Positions 28,201-34,894 are shown, numbered from the stretch's first letter. The stretch: 64,000 nt of DNA from Lentzea terrae (GCF_003265345.1 NZ_QFWW01000037.1:241579-305578); one strand, 5' to 3'. The notes: a model not told the origin generated them from the letters alone. Numbers and translations are program-made.

Positions 28201-28341
28201 TCGGGTCTCAACCTGAACCCGACCCAGGGCCTGGCCCCGCAGGCTGAGGAGCGCGAGCTTCCGCAGCTGCCGGTGAACGCCCCGGCGCTCGCCATGATCG
28301 ACCCGGCCAACCTGTTCCAGACGGTGACCGGCTCGCTGTAA
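25219..28341 (+). CDS. Secreted protein with thirteen 51-residue chaplin-like repeats
   Basis: A 1040-residue exported protein. ATG 25219 follows GGAAGGAGA; the signal peptide is MQTWAKRGIQSAFVTGGLLM to about ASAQ (residue 29). Residues 112-774 are thirteen tandem repeats, each exactly 51 residues. Repeat 1 has the chaplin layout: GNTIQAHVDAPINICGN, then a Cys ten residues after the GN (GDC). Repeat 7 also keeps both Cys (VDVCGN...GTCEND); the other eleven lack them. Residues ~775-1040 form a Leu-Pro-rich tail with three LPTERSLP blocks. No LPXTG sorting signal. Chaplins are amyloid-forming surface proteins of aerial hyphae, so a structural surface role is inferred. Related long proteins have been called beaded-filament-like, but function is unproven. 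Confidence 0.85.
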   Translation: MQTWAKRGIQSAFVTGGLLMLGTGIASAQENVNPDAAPSPVDAGVSVPVLVDQNNLGTPVKNLNVPKIDRTISTDRVTSAVPVRTAAPVAHPLIRQAAERVQGTAAQGLFRGNTIQAHVDAPINICGNAIAVLGNSEAAGDCTQETHRDGTIVTNGAGQALAGNVVAVNHVLPVQITGNAIAAGGNAATATDAKQVSTTGGPITTNGDKGAASGNVVAEQGATPVQLTGNAVGGAGIAESSSTADTFASSAGDVRTSGKNGSLTGNAVPIPLAPLFEVNGNAVAAIANSTSEATQSGTALAGGKTYTNGDPATLAGNIAAPALAGPITVDDNAAAGGGNATAISDTTNESTAGGQYLTSGWGSTGSGNIADAPISLPTAAGGNGAAVIGNALTEHKNDATSTAGGPGFTRGDNSVLSGNIVDAPPATAVDVCGNGAAGGGQAAGTCENDVKSSTAGYQGTTGNDSVVSGNLVQTPVAAPMEAYGLAGALGGSASGSADETKDVRSSGQPNTVDDHGTVSSNVVTAPTAVAGQVFGTTAGLVGNTKSDTANDTSVTAGQAPKAYGKKSSVSGNIVQAPTSTPAQVFGNGATLVGNNWSSGDNATDMKAGGDALTTGEAGSIAGNVVSAPVASGTQVMGWSVGGGSNVDAASTNDLDSVAGGDVDSNGDKGSLSGNLIAGQATPFVAVPGNTVSAAGITNSDAVTDTNIIAGGDSTTSGEDSSVSGNLLHVPANAAAGVYADAVAVAGQANTVTDKVSHTQAGGDMETEGNGPLAAREMTVPVEAAAKVARIPVEVVGQATTAGTSDDTQLTGEEQGTLRATQLKGLELPKGVDSLLKADEVPAFHGIDKLPVNTPPNPADLAAMAGQLPTPELPTVGQLPTVDQLPTELPALAQERTELPAGPGGVASVTPNVQGLPLGQVLDAAKGLLPALPTERSLPTVPSLPFTAPALPVPVQLPALPTERSLPSLPALPLVPALPTERSLPALPLDGPASISGLNLNPTQGLAPQAEERELPQLPVNAPALAMIDPANLFQTVTGSL
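25552..27540 (+). repeat. Thirteen in-frame 153-bp repeats inside the chaplin-like gene
   Basis: Aligning the translated product by its GN doublets gives thirteen consecutive units of exactly 51 codons (13 x 153 = 1989 bp) without any insertion or deletion. Conserved positions are GN at 1-2, a P near 7-11, a second GN near 16-17, a Gly-rich stretch at 21-24, an acidic/Asn patch, and [TV]-x-[ST]-N/S-G-D near 43-46 followed by S/A before the next GN. DNA identity between units is low, so the array is old rather than recently amplified. Confidence 0.9.
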
Positions 28342-28378
28342 CACCCCGCAGGTTGTAACACCCTCCTCCGGTAAGAAG

Positions 28379-28416
28379 CTGAGCCCCGGCGACACGACGG
28401 TGTCGCCGGGGCTCAG
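28379..28416. terminator. Bidirectional hairpin terminator between convergent genes
   Basis: A perfect 17-bp stem (arms 28379-28395 and 28400-28416, CTGAGCCCCGGCGACAC on the left) with a 4-base loop GACG lies between the end of the repeat-protein gene and the stop of the GGDEF-like gene, whose stop codon is inside the right arm. There is no clear T-run, which is common for actinomycete terminators. Confidence 0.85.
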
Positions 28417-28769
28417 TGCTGTCCGGCGGTGGCGAGCACGTCGTCCGGTTCCGCGTCGCCGTCGCTCGTCACCCAGTGGATCAGCGGGCTGTCCCCGACC
28501 AGCTGCCTGATCAGCGCAGAGATCGGCGAGCCGTCACCGAAGTCGTGTTCGGCGATGACCGCGAGAACGGTGTCGCGGTAGCGGGCGACGGTGAAGTCCG
28601 GCCGCAGGCCCGCCCGCAGTGCGCGGGCCGCGTCCAGCACCGAGTCCGGTGCCGTGATCAGCACCAGGGTCACGAGGGTGCCGCGCGTTCTGGCGCGGAT
28701 CAGTGACTGCTCCAGGCGGTCGAGCAGCAGTGCGTGTCCGGGCAGGCCCGTGAGCGGGTCGTGCAGCAC
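28413..28769 (-). CDS. Truncated, degenerate GGDEF domain protein
   Basis: A 118-residue protein starting directly with the conserved first motif of a GGDEF domain, DPLTGLPGHALLLDRLEQSL. The active GGDEF signature is absent: the corresponding place reads RYRDTVLAVIAEH. No sensory or membrane part precedes it, as the start is 10 bases after the stop of the metallo-hydrolase gene. It cannot be a functional diguanylate cyclase; it may be a c-di-GMP or GTP-binding remnant or a decaying gene. Last gene of the GNAT-GNAT-MBL unit. Confidence 0.7.
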   Translation of the reverse strand: MLHDPLTGLPGHALLLDRLEQSLIRARTRGTLVTLVLITAPDSVLDAARALRAGLRPDFTVARYRDTVLAVIAEHDFGDGSPISALIRQLVGDSPLIHWVTSDGDAEPDDVLATAGQH

Positions 28770-28778
28770 AGATCGTGT

Positions 28779-29528
28779 TTAGCCCTTGTCATGCCGGTTG
28801 ACCAGCATTGCCGCGCCGAATGTGTGAACGTCACCTTCGCTCGCAGCGAAGATCTCTCCGGAGAACTCCGCGCGGGCCGCGGCCACGGCGGCGAACCGGT
28901 CGTTGCCGGGCCAGAAGTGGGTCAGCATCAGCCGTCGGGCACCGGCTTGGCGCGCCCACGATCCGGCCGCCGCAGACGTCATCAGCAGGCCAGAGGTGTC
29001 GCCGGGCCGGTCGGTGGCCTCGACGATGAACAGGTCGGCGTCCTGGCCCAGCTCAGCCAGCGCTTCCGCCGGACCGGTGTCGCCGGTGTAGGCGAGGACT
29101 TTCGTTGCTTCGAGGCGAACACCCGCGTTCGGGACGAAGTGCGGCAGGTCGATGCCGCTCAGTCGAAACGGGCCGACGGTCCACTCGCCCGGCAGCGCGA
29201 ACACGTCGAAGACCTCGTGCAACGACACGTCCGGCTCCAGGCCCTGCAAGCGGTCGAGCACACCCGGCGGGCAGTACAACGGCAGCCGTCCCTGCCGCCC
29301 GTAGTGCCGCATGCGGAACAAGCCGTGCAGGTCAGCGCAGTGATCAGGGTGCTCGTGCGTGATCACCACGGCATCCGGACCGGCGGGCCACAGGTCCAGC
29401 AACCGCGGCAACGTGCCGTAGCCCAGGTCGAGCGCGAGCCGGTAGCCGGACTCCTCGACCGCGAAGCCGCTGCACGCCCTGCCCGGTTCCGGGAAGGCGC
29501 CGCAACTGCCGAGCACCGTCAGTCGCAC
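28779..29528 (-). CDS. MBL-fold metallo-hydrolase
   Basis: A 249-residue metallo-beta-lactamase-fold hydrolase. MRLTVLGSCGAFPEPGRACS at the N-terminus, the metal motif ITHEHPDHCADL (HxHxDH), later ligands in YTGDTGPAEAL and LMLTHFWPG. Similar to RNase Z-like or cAMP phosphodiesterase-like MBL proteins; the exact substrate is unknown. Overlaps the end of the upstream GNAT gene by 10 bases, so the genes are an operon. Confidence 0.88.
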   Translation of the reverse strand: MRLTVLGSCGAFPEPGRACSGFAVEESGYRLALDLGYGTLPRLLDLWPAGPDAVVITHEHPDHCADLHGLFRMRHYGRQGRLPLYCPPGVLDRLQGLEPDVSLHEVFDVFALPGEWTVGPFRLSGIDLPHFVPNAGVRLEATKVLAYTGDTGPAEALAELGQDADLFIVEATDRPGDTSGLLMTSAAAGSWARQAGARRLMLTHFWPGNDRFAAVAAARAEFSGEIFAASEGDVHTFGAAMLVNRHDKG

Positions 29529-29980
29529 GGCTTGCTCAACAGGATTCCGCGCGGCCCGAACCCGGCCCGCGAGTAGAAGGCGACCGCCTCCTCGTTCGTG
29601 GCGAAGATGCCGGCGAACAAGATCGAGACTCCGTGCGCGGCGGCGATCTGTTCGGCCTCCGCCACGAGAGCCGCACCGACACCCCGGCCGCGGTGTCCGT
29701 CCAGCACCACGGTGTGCACGTCGGCACCACGGCGCGGGATGAGGATCTGGTGGTCGGGCGGCTCGGGCAGCGGCACCACCTCGACCATGCCCACGACCTC
29801 GCCGTCGAGCTCGGCGACGGAGATCAACGCGAAGCCGAGCACCTGTTCGAAGTGCCGTCGCACCGCTTCGACGTCCGGGAGGCGGAAGGTGTCCGGGGCG
29901 AGCTGGACGTGACGTTCGGCGTTGGCGAGACGCAGCCGGACGAGGGCGGGGATGTCCGCGCGCTCCGCCGGCCTGATCAT
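29519..29980 (-). CDS. GNAT-family N-acetyltransferase
   Basis: A 153-residue acetyltransferase. MIRPAERADIPALVRLRLAN is a typical GNAT start; the acetyl-CoA loop is LDGHRGRGVGAALVAEAEQ and the C-terminal motif is TNEEAVAFYSRAGFGPRG. Substrate unknown. ATG 29980 overlaps the stop of the preceding GNAT gene (ATGA). Confidence 0.9.
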   Translation of the reverse strand: MIRPAERADIPALVRLRLANAERHVQLAPDTFRLPDVEAVRRHFEQVLGFALISVAELDGEVVGMVEVVPLPEPPDHQILIPRRGADVHTVVLDGHRGRGVGAALVAEAEQIAAAHGVSILFAGIFATNEEAVAFYSRAGFGPRGILLSKPCD

Positions 29981-30567
29981 GCGGACCAACCGCTGTCGGT
30001 GCGCAGGCGAGCGTGCATGTGCGCGTCGTGCCAGCCGTCCGCGTGGAGCAGGGCGCTGCGCAGGGTGCCTTCGACCGGGAACCCGAGCTTGGCGGCGACG
30101 CGACAGGACGCCGCGTTGGCCGTCGAGTGCTGCAGGACGACTCGGTGCAGGCCGAGGACGTCGAAGGTCCACTTGGTCAGGGAGCGGGCTGCGCGCACGG
30201 CGACCCCGTTTCCGCGCGCAGCGGGCAGGACCCAGTACGACAGCTCCGCCGAACCTTCGAACAGCGAGATTGCGCGCAGCCCGACCTGACCGATCGGCTG
30301 ATCGTCGTCGGTGATCGCCCAGCTGGCGTCCTTCTCGCTGCCCCAGCGCGTCTGCCAGCCCGCGATCCAGGCGAGCGCTTCGTCCAGCGAGTCGATCCGC
30401 TTCACGTGCCAGCGCTGGATGGCGGGGCAGTCGAACGCCGTCTGCACCGTCTTGGCATCGCTCTCGCGCCACGGCCGCAGCACCAGGCGATCGTCAACCT
30501 CGATGCGCGGTTGCGTCCGGCTCTGCAGCGAACCGGCCGGCCGGGCGGGACTGACGAGGAGAGGCAC
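29977..30567 (-). CDS. RimJ/RimL-type GNAT acetyltransferase
   Basis: A 196-residue acetyltransferase. RLVLRPWRESDAKTVQTAFD at residue ~25-45 and the acetyl-CoA motif YWVLPAARGNGVAVRAARSL followed by HRVVLQHSTANAASCRVAAK place it with RimJ/RimL enzymes that modify protein N-termini or small amines. GTG 30567 is the best in-frame start, only 4 bases after the stop of an upstream TPR-like remnant, suggesting the two once formed an operon. Confidence 0.85.
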   Translation of the reverse strand: MPLLVSPARPAGSLQSRTQPRIEVDDRLVLRPWRESDAKTVQTAFDCPAIQRWHVKRIDSLDEALAWIAGWQTRWGSEKDASWAITDDDQPIGQVGLRAISLFEGSAELSYWVLPAARGNGVAVRAARSLTKWTFDVLGLHRVVLQHSTANAASCRVAAKLGFPVEGTLRSALLHADGWHDAHMHARLRTDSGWSA

Positions 30568-30571
30568 GCGT

Positions 30572-30721
30572 TCATGATCGCACTGTGTCCGGGCCGGGTT
30601 CCTGAGCAACTTGCTCCCGCCAGTGGATGAGGTTCTCCCGCACGACGACGGTGTCGGGATCGTCCTCACCCAGTTCCCGCACCATCCGGTCCACCGCATC
30701 GACTCCAGCACGGGCGCCCAC
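30572..30721 (-). pseudogene. Remnant of a TPR-protein C-terminus in a gene-poor stretch
   Basis: Bases 30568-30928 contain no intact gene. On the minus strand a short frame reads VDAVDRMVRELGEDDPDTVV, VRENLIHWREQVAQE and ends at 30572. The LGxDHPDT...NL..WR pattern is that of the last tetratricopeptide unit of actinomycete NB-ARC/TPR proteins. A stop lies about 30 codons upstream of the listed start and no N-terminal part remains. On the plus strand a short coding-looking piece (LVRNILREELTITERQ) is also seen but not recognised. Confidence 0.4.
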
Positions 30722-30928
30722 CCCGGTGAGACCGCGCCGGCGTTGCTGCCGACTCGTTGGTGCTTCCGTTGGTGCGCAACATTCTCCGGGAAGAGCTGAC
30801 CATCACCGAGCGTCAGTCCTGCATGCCGCCGCGGCCCGGCTGCTGACCGAGACGGGCGCACCGATGAGCCTGCACTCAGCCGGACGTGGCACCGCCCGTC
30901 CGCAGCTCGCACCGCTGTCAGCAGACGG

Positions 30929-32980
30929 CTAGGCCTGCGCCAGGTCGGTGAAGCGGCTGTAGTGCAGCTGGTGCGCCACGGTGATGGTGGCGGTCGGACC
31001 GGCACGGTGCTTGGCGATGATCAGGTCGGCCTCGCCGGCGCGCGGGTCGTCGCGTTCCCAGGCGTCCGGGCGGTTGATCATGATGACCATGTCGGCGTCC
31101 TGCTCGAGCGAGCCGGACTCACGGAGGTCGGAGAGCATCGGCTTCTTGTCGGTGCGCTGTTCCGGGCCGCGGTTCAGCTGGGAGATCGCGATGACCGGGA
31201 CGTGGAGCTCCTTGGCGATCAGCTTCAGGTTTCGCGAGAACTCCGAGACTTCCTGCTGGCGGGACTCGGACTTCTTGCCGGAGCTCATCAGCTGGAGGTA
31301 GTCGACGACCACCAGCCTGAGGTCGTGCCGCTGCTTGAGGCGGCGGGCCTTGGCTCGGATCTCCATCATCGTGAGGTTCGGGCTGTCGTCGACGAACAGC
31401 GGCGCCTCGCTGATCTCGCTCATCCGGCGGGCGAGGCGGGTCCAGTCGTCGTCGCTCATCCTGCCGCCGCGCATGTCGCCGAGGCGGATGCGGGCCTCGG
31501 CGGAGAGCATGCGCATGACGATCTCGGTGCGGCTCATCTCCAGACTGAAGATGGCGCTGGTGAGGCCGTGCTTGATGGAGGCCGAACGGGCGAAGTCGAG
31601 GCCCAGCGTCGAGTTGTGGGTCGGGATCATCGTCTCGCCCGCGAGGTACAGGTGGTCGTGGTTGTCGACCTCCACACACCGCACCGGCACGGACGCGACC
31701 GGGCGCACCGCCACGATCTCGACCTGGTCGTGCCCGCCCAGGCCGGCGATCAGCTCGTCGACGTCACGGCGCAGGCGCGCGAACCGGCCGTCGATCTGCA
31801 ACGCGGCCAGCAGCTCTTCGCGCTGCTTGCGGGACGCGCGCAGGTACGTCGCGGGGATGTGCGGGTCGTCGGCCAGGTCGAGGTCCTTGGCCACGCGCAG
31901 CTCGTCGTCCGTGAGCTCCAGGTCGCCGAGGCCCGACAGGAACAGGCCCAGCTTGCGCGGCGACAGCGGCAACGAGGCCGTGGGCAGCTCCCACGCCGCC
32001 GACATGCGCACGAACATGCGGCACACGCCGACGCGCTCGAACAGCTGCGCCGTCGTGCGGATCGCCCAGAAGCCACCGGTCTCGCTGCACGACTCCGTCA
32101 GCCACTGGTGCTCGGCGTCGGCCACGATCACCGTGCCGTCGGAGAACTCGACCTCGAAGCACGGGCGGCCGGCCATCACCTCGGTCGCGGCGACCACGCG
32201 CGTCGGACGGCCGTCGGCGCCGATCAGGAGGTCGCCCACGGCGACCGAACCCATCGTGGTCCAGCCGGACGGCGTGGGCAGCGGCGTGTTCAGCGCCAGC
32301 GCCTTGCCGACACCGGGACGGGCGGCGACGATGATCATCTGGCCACCGTGCAGGCCGTTCGTCAGCTCGTCGAGGTCGGCGAACCCGGTCGGGATGCCCT
32401 GCGAGATGCCGCCGCGCGAAGCGATCGCGTCGATCTCGTCCATCGTCGGCTGGAGCAGGTCCTCCAGCGCCACGTAGTCCTCGGTCGTGCGGCGGTCGGT
32501 GACCTCGTAGATCGCCGCCTGCGCGCGGTCGACCACCTCGTCGACGTCCGCGCCCTCTGCACCGTTGTAACCGAGCTGCACGATGCGCGTGCCCGCCTCG
32601 ACCAGCCGCCGCAGCACGGCCTTCTCGGCCACGATCTCGGCGTAGTAGCCGGCGTTGGCGGCCGTCGGCACCGTCGCGATCAACGTGTGCAGGTACGGCG
32701 CGCCACCCACGCGCAGCAGCTCGCCGCGCCGTTCGAGCTCGGCCGAGATGGTGATCGGGTCGGCGGGCTCACCGCGGCCGTAGAGGTCGAGGATGCAGTC
32801 GTAGATCGCCTGGTGCGCCGGGCGGTAGAAGTCGTTGGGCGCGAGCGCCTCGATGACGTCCGCGATGGCGTCCTTGGACAGCAGCATGCCGCCCAGCACC
32901 GACTGTTCGGCGGCGAGGTCCTGTGGCGGCTGACGCTCGAATCCGGGTTCCGCCATACCCCGGTCGTCCACCAGCGCCAC
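30929..32980 (-). CDS. dnaB: Replicative DNA helicase DnaB with intein
   Basis: A 683-residue precursor of the replicative helicase. N-terminal primase-interaction domain (QPPQDLAAEQSVLGGMLLSK), linker, then the RecA-like motor. The Walker A loop ARPGVGK-ST is split by a 230-residue intein (residues encoded at 31613-32302). After it come TSAIFSLEMSRTEIVMRML, the Walker B VVVDYLQLMS and SQLNRGPEQR. Splicing is needed to restore the P-loop. GTG 32980 (MALVDDRG) follows AGGGGTG; ATG 32956 is the alternative start. Lies downstream of rplI in the same direction, but separated by about 610 bases of regulatory DNA and hairpins. Confidence 0.95.
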   Translation of the reverse strand: MALVDDRGMAEPGFERQPPQDLAAEQSVLGGMLLSKDAIADVIEALAPNDFYRPAHQAIYDCILDLYGRGEPADPITISAELERRGELLRVGGAPYLHTLIATVPTAANAGYYAEIVAEKAVLRRLVEAGTRIVQLGYNGAEGADVDEVVDRAQAAIYEVTDRRTTEDYVALEDLLQPTMDEIDAIASRGGISQGIPTGFADLDELTNGLHGGQMIIVAARPGVGKALALNTPLPTPSGWTTMGSVAVGDLLIGADGRPTRVVAATEVMAGRPCFEVEFSDGTVIVADAEHQWLTESCSETGGFWAIRTTAQLFERVGVCRMFVRMSAAWELPTASLPLSPRKLGLFLSGLGDLELTDDELRVAKDLDLADDPHIPATYLRASRKQREELLAALQIDGRFARLRRDVDELIAGLGGHDQVEIVAVRPVASVPVRCVEVDNHDHLYLAGETMIPTHNSTLGLDFARSASIKHGLTSAIFSLEMSRTEIVMRMLSAEARIRLGDMRGGRMSDDDWTRLARRMSEISEAPLFVDDSPNLTMMEIRAKARRLKQRHDLRLVVVDYLQLMSSGKKSESRQQEVSEFSRNLKLIAKELHVPVIAISQLNRGPEQRTDKKPMLSDLRESGSLEQDADMVIMINRPDAWERDDPRAGEADLIIAKHRAGPTATITVAHQLHYSRFTDLAQA
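31613..32302 (-). other. Class-3-type DnaB intein with decayed homing endonuclease
   Basis: A 230-residue intein between GVGK and S of the P-loop. It starts with Ala, not Cys or Ser (ALALNTPLPTPSGWTTMGSV). Block B has ADAEHQWLTE (His, with Trp two residues later), block F has VRCVEVDNHDHLYLAG (Cys), block G ends IPTHN followed by Ser. Ala1 plus the Trp/Cys/Thr triplet is the known signature of class 3 inteins, which start splicing from the block F Cys. The middle ~100 residues (IPATYLRASRKQREELLAAL) resemble a LAGLIDADG endonuclease whose acidic motif has decayed (LQIDGRF). Confidence 0.9.
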
Positions 32981-33130
32981 TGCCAAATCACCCCTGCGAA
33001 GAGTCGAGAGCCGGTGCCTGCCCCCTAGTTGTACAGCGCGGCACCGACAATTCCGGGTGGCCACGCTGTGCGATGACCATCGCCCGTGCCGCGACGCTAG
33101 AGGGCCCCGTCCGGAGCAAGCAAACCAGCG

Positions 33131-33355
33131 TGTGGATCGTCCTGTGGACAACTGGGGGACAACCTGTGGATGGTTGCGCACAGGGGCGGAAGCGCTGGGG
33201 ACAACCTGTTGACAACCGGTGGAGTGACAGAAATAACCGCAGCTCAGAGGCTGTGCACAAGTTGTGGAAAAAGTTGTGCGCCACACCCTCGGCGTGTCGC
33301 GAAAAACAGCCTCTTCGGCGTGTCGCGAGCCGGGATGGCGCACGGGTTATCCACA
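33131..33355. promoter_or_regulatory. Cluster of DnaA-box-like 9-mers upstream of dnaB
   Basis: Perfect or near-perfect DnaA boxes (TTATCCACA or TTGTCCACA and complements) occur at 33131 (TGTGGATCG), 33143 (TGTGGACAA), 33165 (TGTGGATGG), 33196 (TGGGGACAA), 33207 (TGTTGACAA), 33252 (TGTGCACAA), 33263 (TGTGGAAAA) and 33347 (TTATCCACA, perfect). This AT-richer stretch lies 150-375 bases upstream of dnaB. Control of dnaB by DnaA, or DnaA titration, is inferred. Confidence 0.7.
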
Positions 33356-33391
33356 GGACGTGGACAGGACGGCGCTGGTCCGAACGAGCGA

Positions 33392-33431
33392 AAGCGCCAC
33401 CCACCCGGAGCATTCCGGGAAGGTGGCGCTT
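33392..33431 (-). terminator. Hairpin terminator after the rpsF-rplI operon
   Basis: Arms AAGCGCCACC (33392-33401) and GGTGGCGCTT (33422-33431) pair perfectly, with an inner stem 33404-33408/33415-33419. Read on the minus strand the stem is followed by TTTCGCTCG. It lies about 160 bases past the rplI stop and before the DnaA-box region. Confidence 0.75.
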
Positions 33432-33530
33432 CAGCAATCGCAACCAGCGTGAAGTGCCCCCGAGGGGGTCACATCACGCGGTTCGAGTTGCGGGGTCTGC
33501 GGGGTCGCCCCCGCAAATGACACCGGAGTA

Positions 33531-33572
33531 GGGCCAAGGCGAAGCCGCGTCAGCGGCGAGCAGCCTTGGCCC
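33531..33572 (-). terminator. Second hairpin directly after rplI
   Basis: A perfect 10-bp inverted repeat, GGGCCAAGGC at 33531-33540 and GCCTTGGCCC at 33563-33572, sits 18 bases past the rplI stop. The loop (22 bases) can form a further short GCCGC/GCGGC stem. Terminator or mRNA-stabilising structure at the end of the ribosomal-protein operon. Confidence 0.6.
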
Positions 33573-33589
33573 GTCCTGCGGAGCGGGCT

Positions 33590-34048
33590 CTACTCGGCCG
33601 ACGTGACAACGAGCGGCAGGGCAACGGTGACCTCCGGGTGGAGGCGAACCGTGACCGAGTGCTTGCCGGTGGTCTTGATGTGACCCGGCAGCTCGATGGC
33701 GCGCTTGTCCAGGACGAGGCCGCCCGTGGACTTCTTCACGGCCGCCGCAACGTCGGCGGTCGTGATCGAGCCGAACAACTTGTTGGAGCCGGCCGCAGCC
33801 TTCGCGGTCAGCGTCACGCCGCCCAGGCCCTCGAGCTTGGCCTTGAGCTCCTTGGCGTGGTCCAGGTCGCGCACGCGGCGGGTGTCCTGCGCACGCTGGA
33901 TGACCTGGATCTGCTTCTGCGCACCGCGGGTCGCGACGATCGCGAGGCCGCGCGGGAGCAGGTAGTTGCGGCCGTAGCCGTCCTTGACCTCGACGATGTC
34001 GCCGGGCGCGCCAAGGCCGGAAACGTCAGCGGTGAGGATGAGCTTCAT
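33590..34048 (-). CDS. rplI: 50S ribosomal protein L9
   Basis: A 152-residue L9. The N-terminal rRNA-binding domain is MKLILTADVSGLGAPGDIVE, VKDGYGRNYLLPRGLAI; a long connecting helix and the C-terminal domain (KLFGSITTADVAAAV, IKTTGKHSVTVRLHPEV) follow. Last gene of the rpsF-ssb-rpsR-rplI operon, 18 bases after rpsR. Confidence 0.97.
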   Translation of the reverse strand: MKLILTADVSGLGAPGDIVEVKDGYGRNYLLPRGLAIVATRGAQKQIQVIQRAQDTRRVRDLDHAKELKAKLEGLGGVTLTAKAAAGSNKLFGSITTADVAAAVKKSTGGLVLDKRAIELPGHIKTTGKHSVTVRLHPEVTVALPLVVTSAE

Positions 34049-34066
34049 CGCAAAAGTTCCCTTCTC

Positions 34067-34306
34067 TTAGCGAGCGGTCGAGGTGTAGGGCAGCAGGGCC
34101 ATCTCACGGGCGTTCTTCACGGCAACAGCGACGTCGCGCTGGTGCTGCGAGCAGTTGCCGGTGACGCGGCGGGCACGGATCTTGCCGCGGTCGGAGATGA
34201 ACTTCCGCAGCAGCGTCGTGTCCTTGTAGTCGATCAGGGACGCGCTCTTGTCCTTGCAGAAGGCGCAGACCTTCTTCTTGGGCTTGCGCACAGGCGGCTT
34301 GGCCAT
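34067..34306 (-). CDS. rpsR: 30S ribosomal protein S18, zinc-binding form
   Basis: A 79-residue S18 that pairs with S6 on the 30S platform. It keeps the zinc ligands of the C+ type: Cys 14 and Cys 17 (VCAFC), Cys 52 and His 55 (NCSQH). Many actinobacteria also carry a second, zinc-free S18 paralogue under Zur control; none is in this window. Signature DYKDTTLLRKFISDRGKI. Confidence 0.97.
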   Translation of the reverse strand: MAKPPVRKPKKKVCAFCKDKSASLIDYKDTTLLRKFISDRGKIRARRVTGNCSQHQRDVAVAVKNAREMALLPYTSTAR

Positions 34307-34364
34307 GTGTCTCTAACTCCTGGAATACGCAGTGATCAGGTTCTGGATGACCGGTGCAGTCGGT

Positions 34365-34865
34365 CTAGAAGGGGGGCTCGTCGGCGAAGCCACCGGAGGA
34401 GCCGGCCGGCGGGGCGGAACCCCACGGGTCGTCTGCCGGTGCGCCACCGCTACGAGACTGCTGGCCGCCGCCGCCGAAGCCGCCGCCACCGCCGTCTCCA
34501 CGGCTGACCTTGTTGACCTTCGCAGTCGCGTAGCGCAGCGAGGGGCCGATCTCGTCGACCTCCAGCTCCACCACGGTGCGCTTCTCGCCTTCCTTCGTCT
34601 CGAAGGAACGCTGGCGCAGCCGCCCGGTGACGAGCACTCGCGAACCGCGGGTGAGCGACTCGGCCACGTTCTCGGCGACCTGCCGCCACACGTTGCACCG
34701 CAGGAACAGCGCTTCGCCGTCCTTCCACTCGCCGGACTGGCGGTCGAAGGTGCGGGGCGTGGAGGCCACCGTGAAGGAGGCCACCGCGGCACCGCTCTGG
34801 GTGAAGCGGAGTTCCGGGTCGGCAGTCAGGTTCCCGACCACCGTGATCGTCGTCTCACCAGCCAT
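34365..34865 (-). CDS. ssb: Single-stranded DNA-binding protein
   Basis: A 166-residue SSB. OB-fold at residues 1-110 (TTITVVGNLTADPELRFTQS, FLRCNVWRQVAENVAESL, GSRVLVTGRLRQRSFE), then a Gly-rich disordered tail (GGGGGFGGGGQQ) and the acidic C-terminal tip ADEPPF, matching the DDIPF-type end that recruits replication and repair proteins. Between rpsF and rpsR in the usual order. Confidence 0.96.
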   Translation of the reverse strand: MAGETTITVVGNLTADPELRFTQSGAAVASFTVASTPRTFDRQSGEWKDGEALFLRCNVWRQVAENVAESLTRGSRVLVTGRLRQRSFETKEGEKRTVVELEVDEIGPSLRYATAKVNKVSRGDGGGGGFGGGGQQSRSGGAPADDPWGSAPPAGSSGGFADEPPF

Positions 34866-34894
34866 GTCTTGGGAGCTCCCCTAATCGAGGTTCG

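Noticed and set aside
24940..28395. A very long open frame (over 1100 codons) on the minus strand opposite the chaplin-repeat gene
   Set aside because: It is a mirror of the repeat gene's codon bias (Arg/Gly/Val-rich, no domain, no sensible start), and the plus-strand product has a signal peptide and perfect repeat period.
28413..28769. Active diguanylate cyclase
   Set aside because: The GGDEF catalytic signature is missing.
30962..33028. A ~690-codon plus-strand open frame over dnaB
   Set aside because: Shadow of dnaB; the product is rich in Arg, Val, His and Asp repeats with no domain.
33131..33355. Chromosomal origin oriC
   Set aside because: No dnaA or dnaN is adjacent, which is where actinobacterial oriC lies; called only a DnaA-box cluster.
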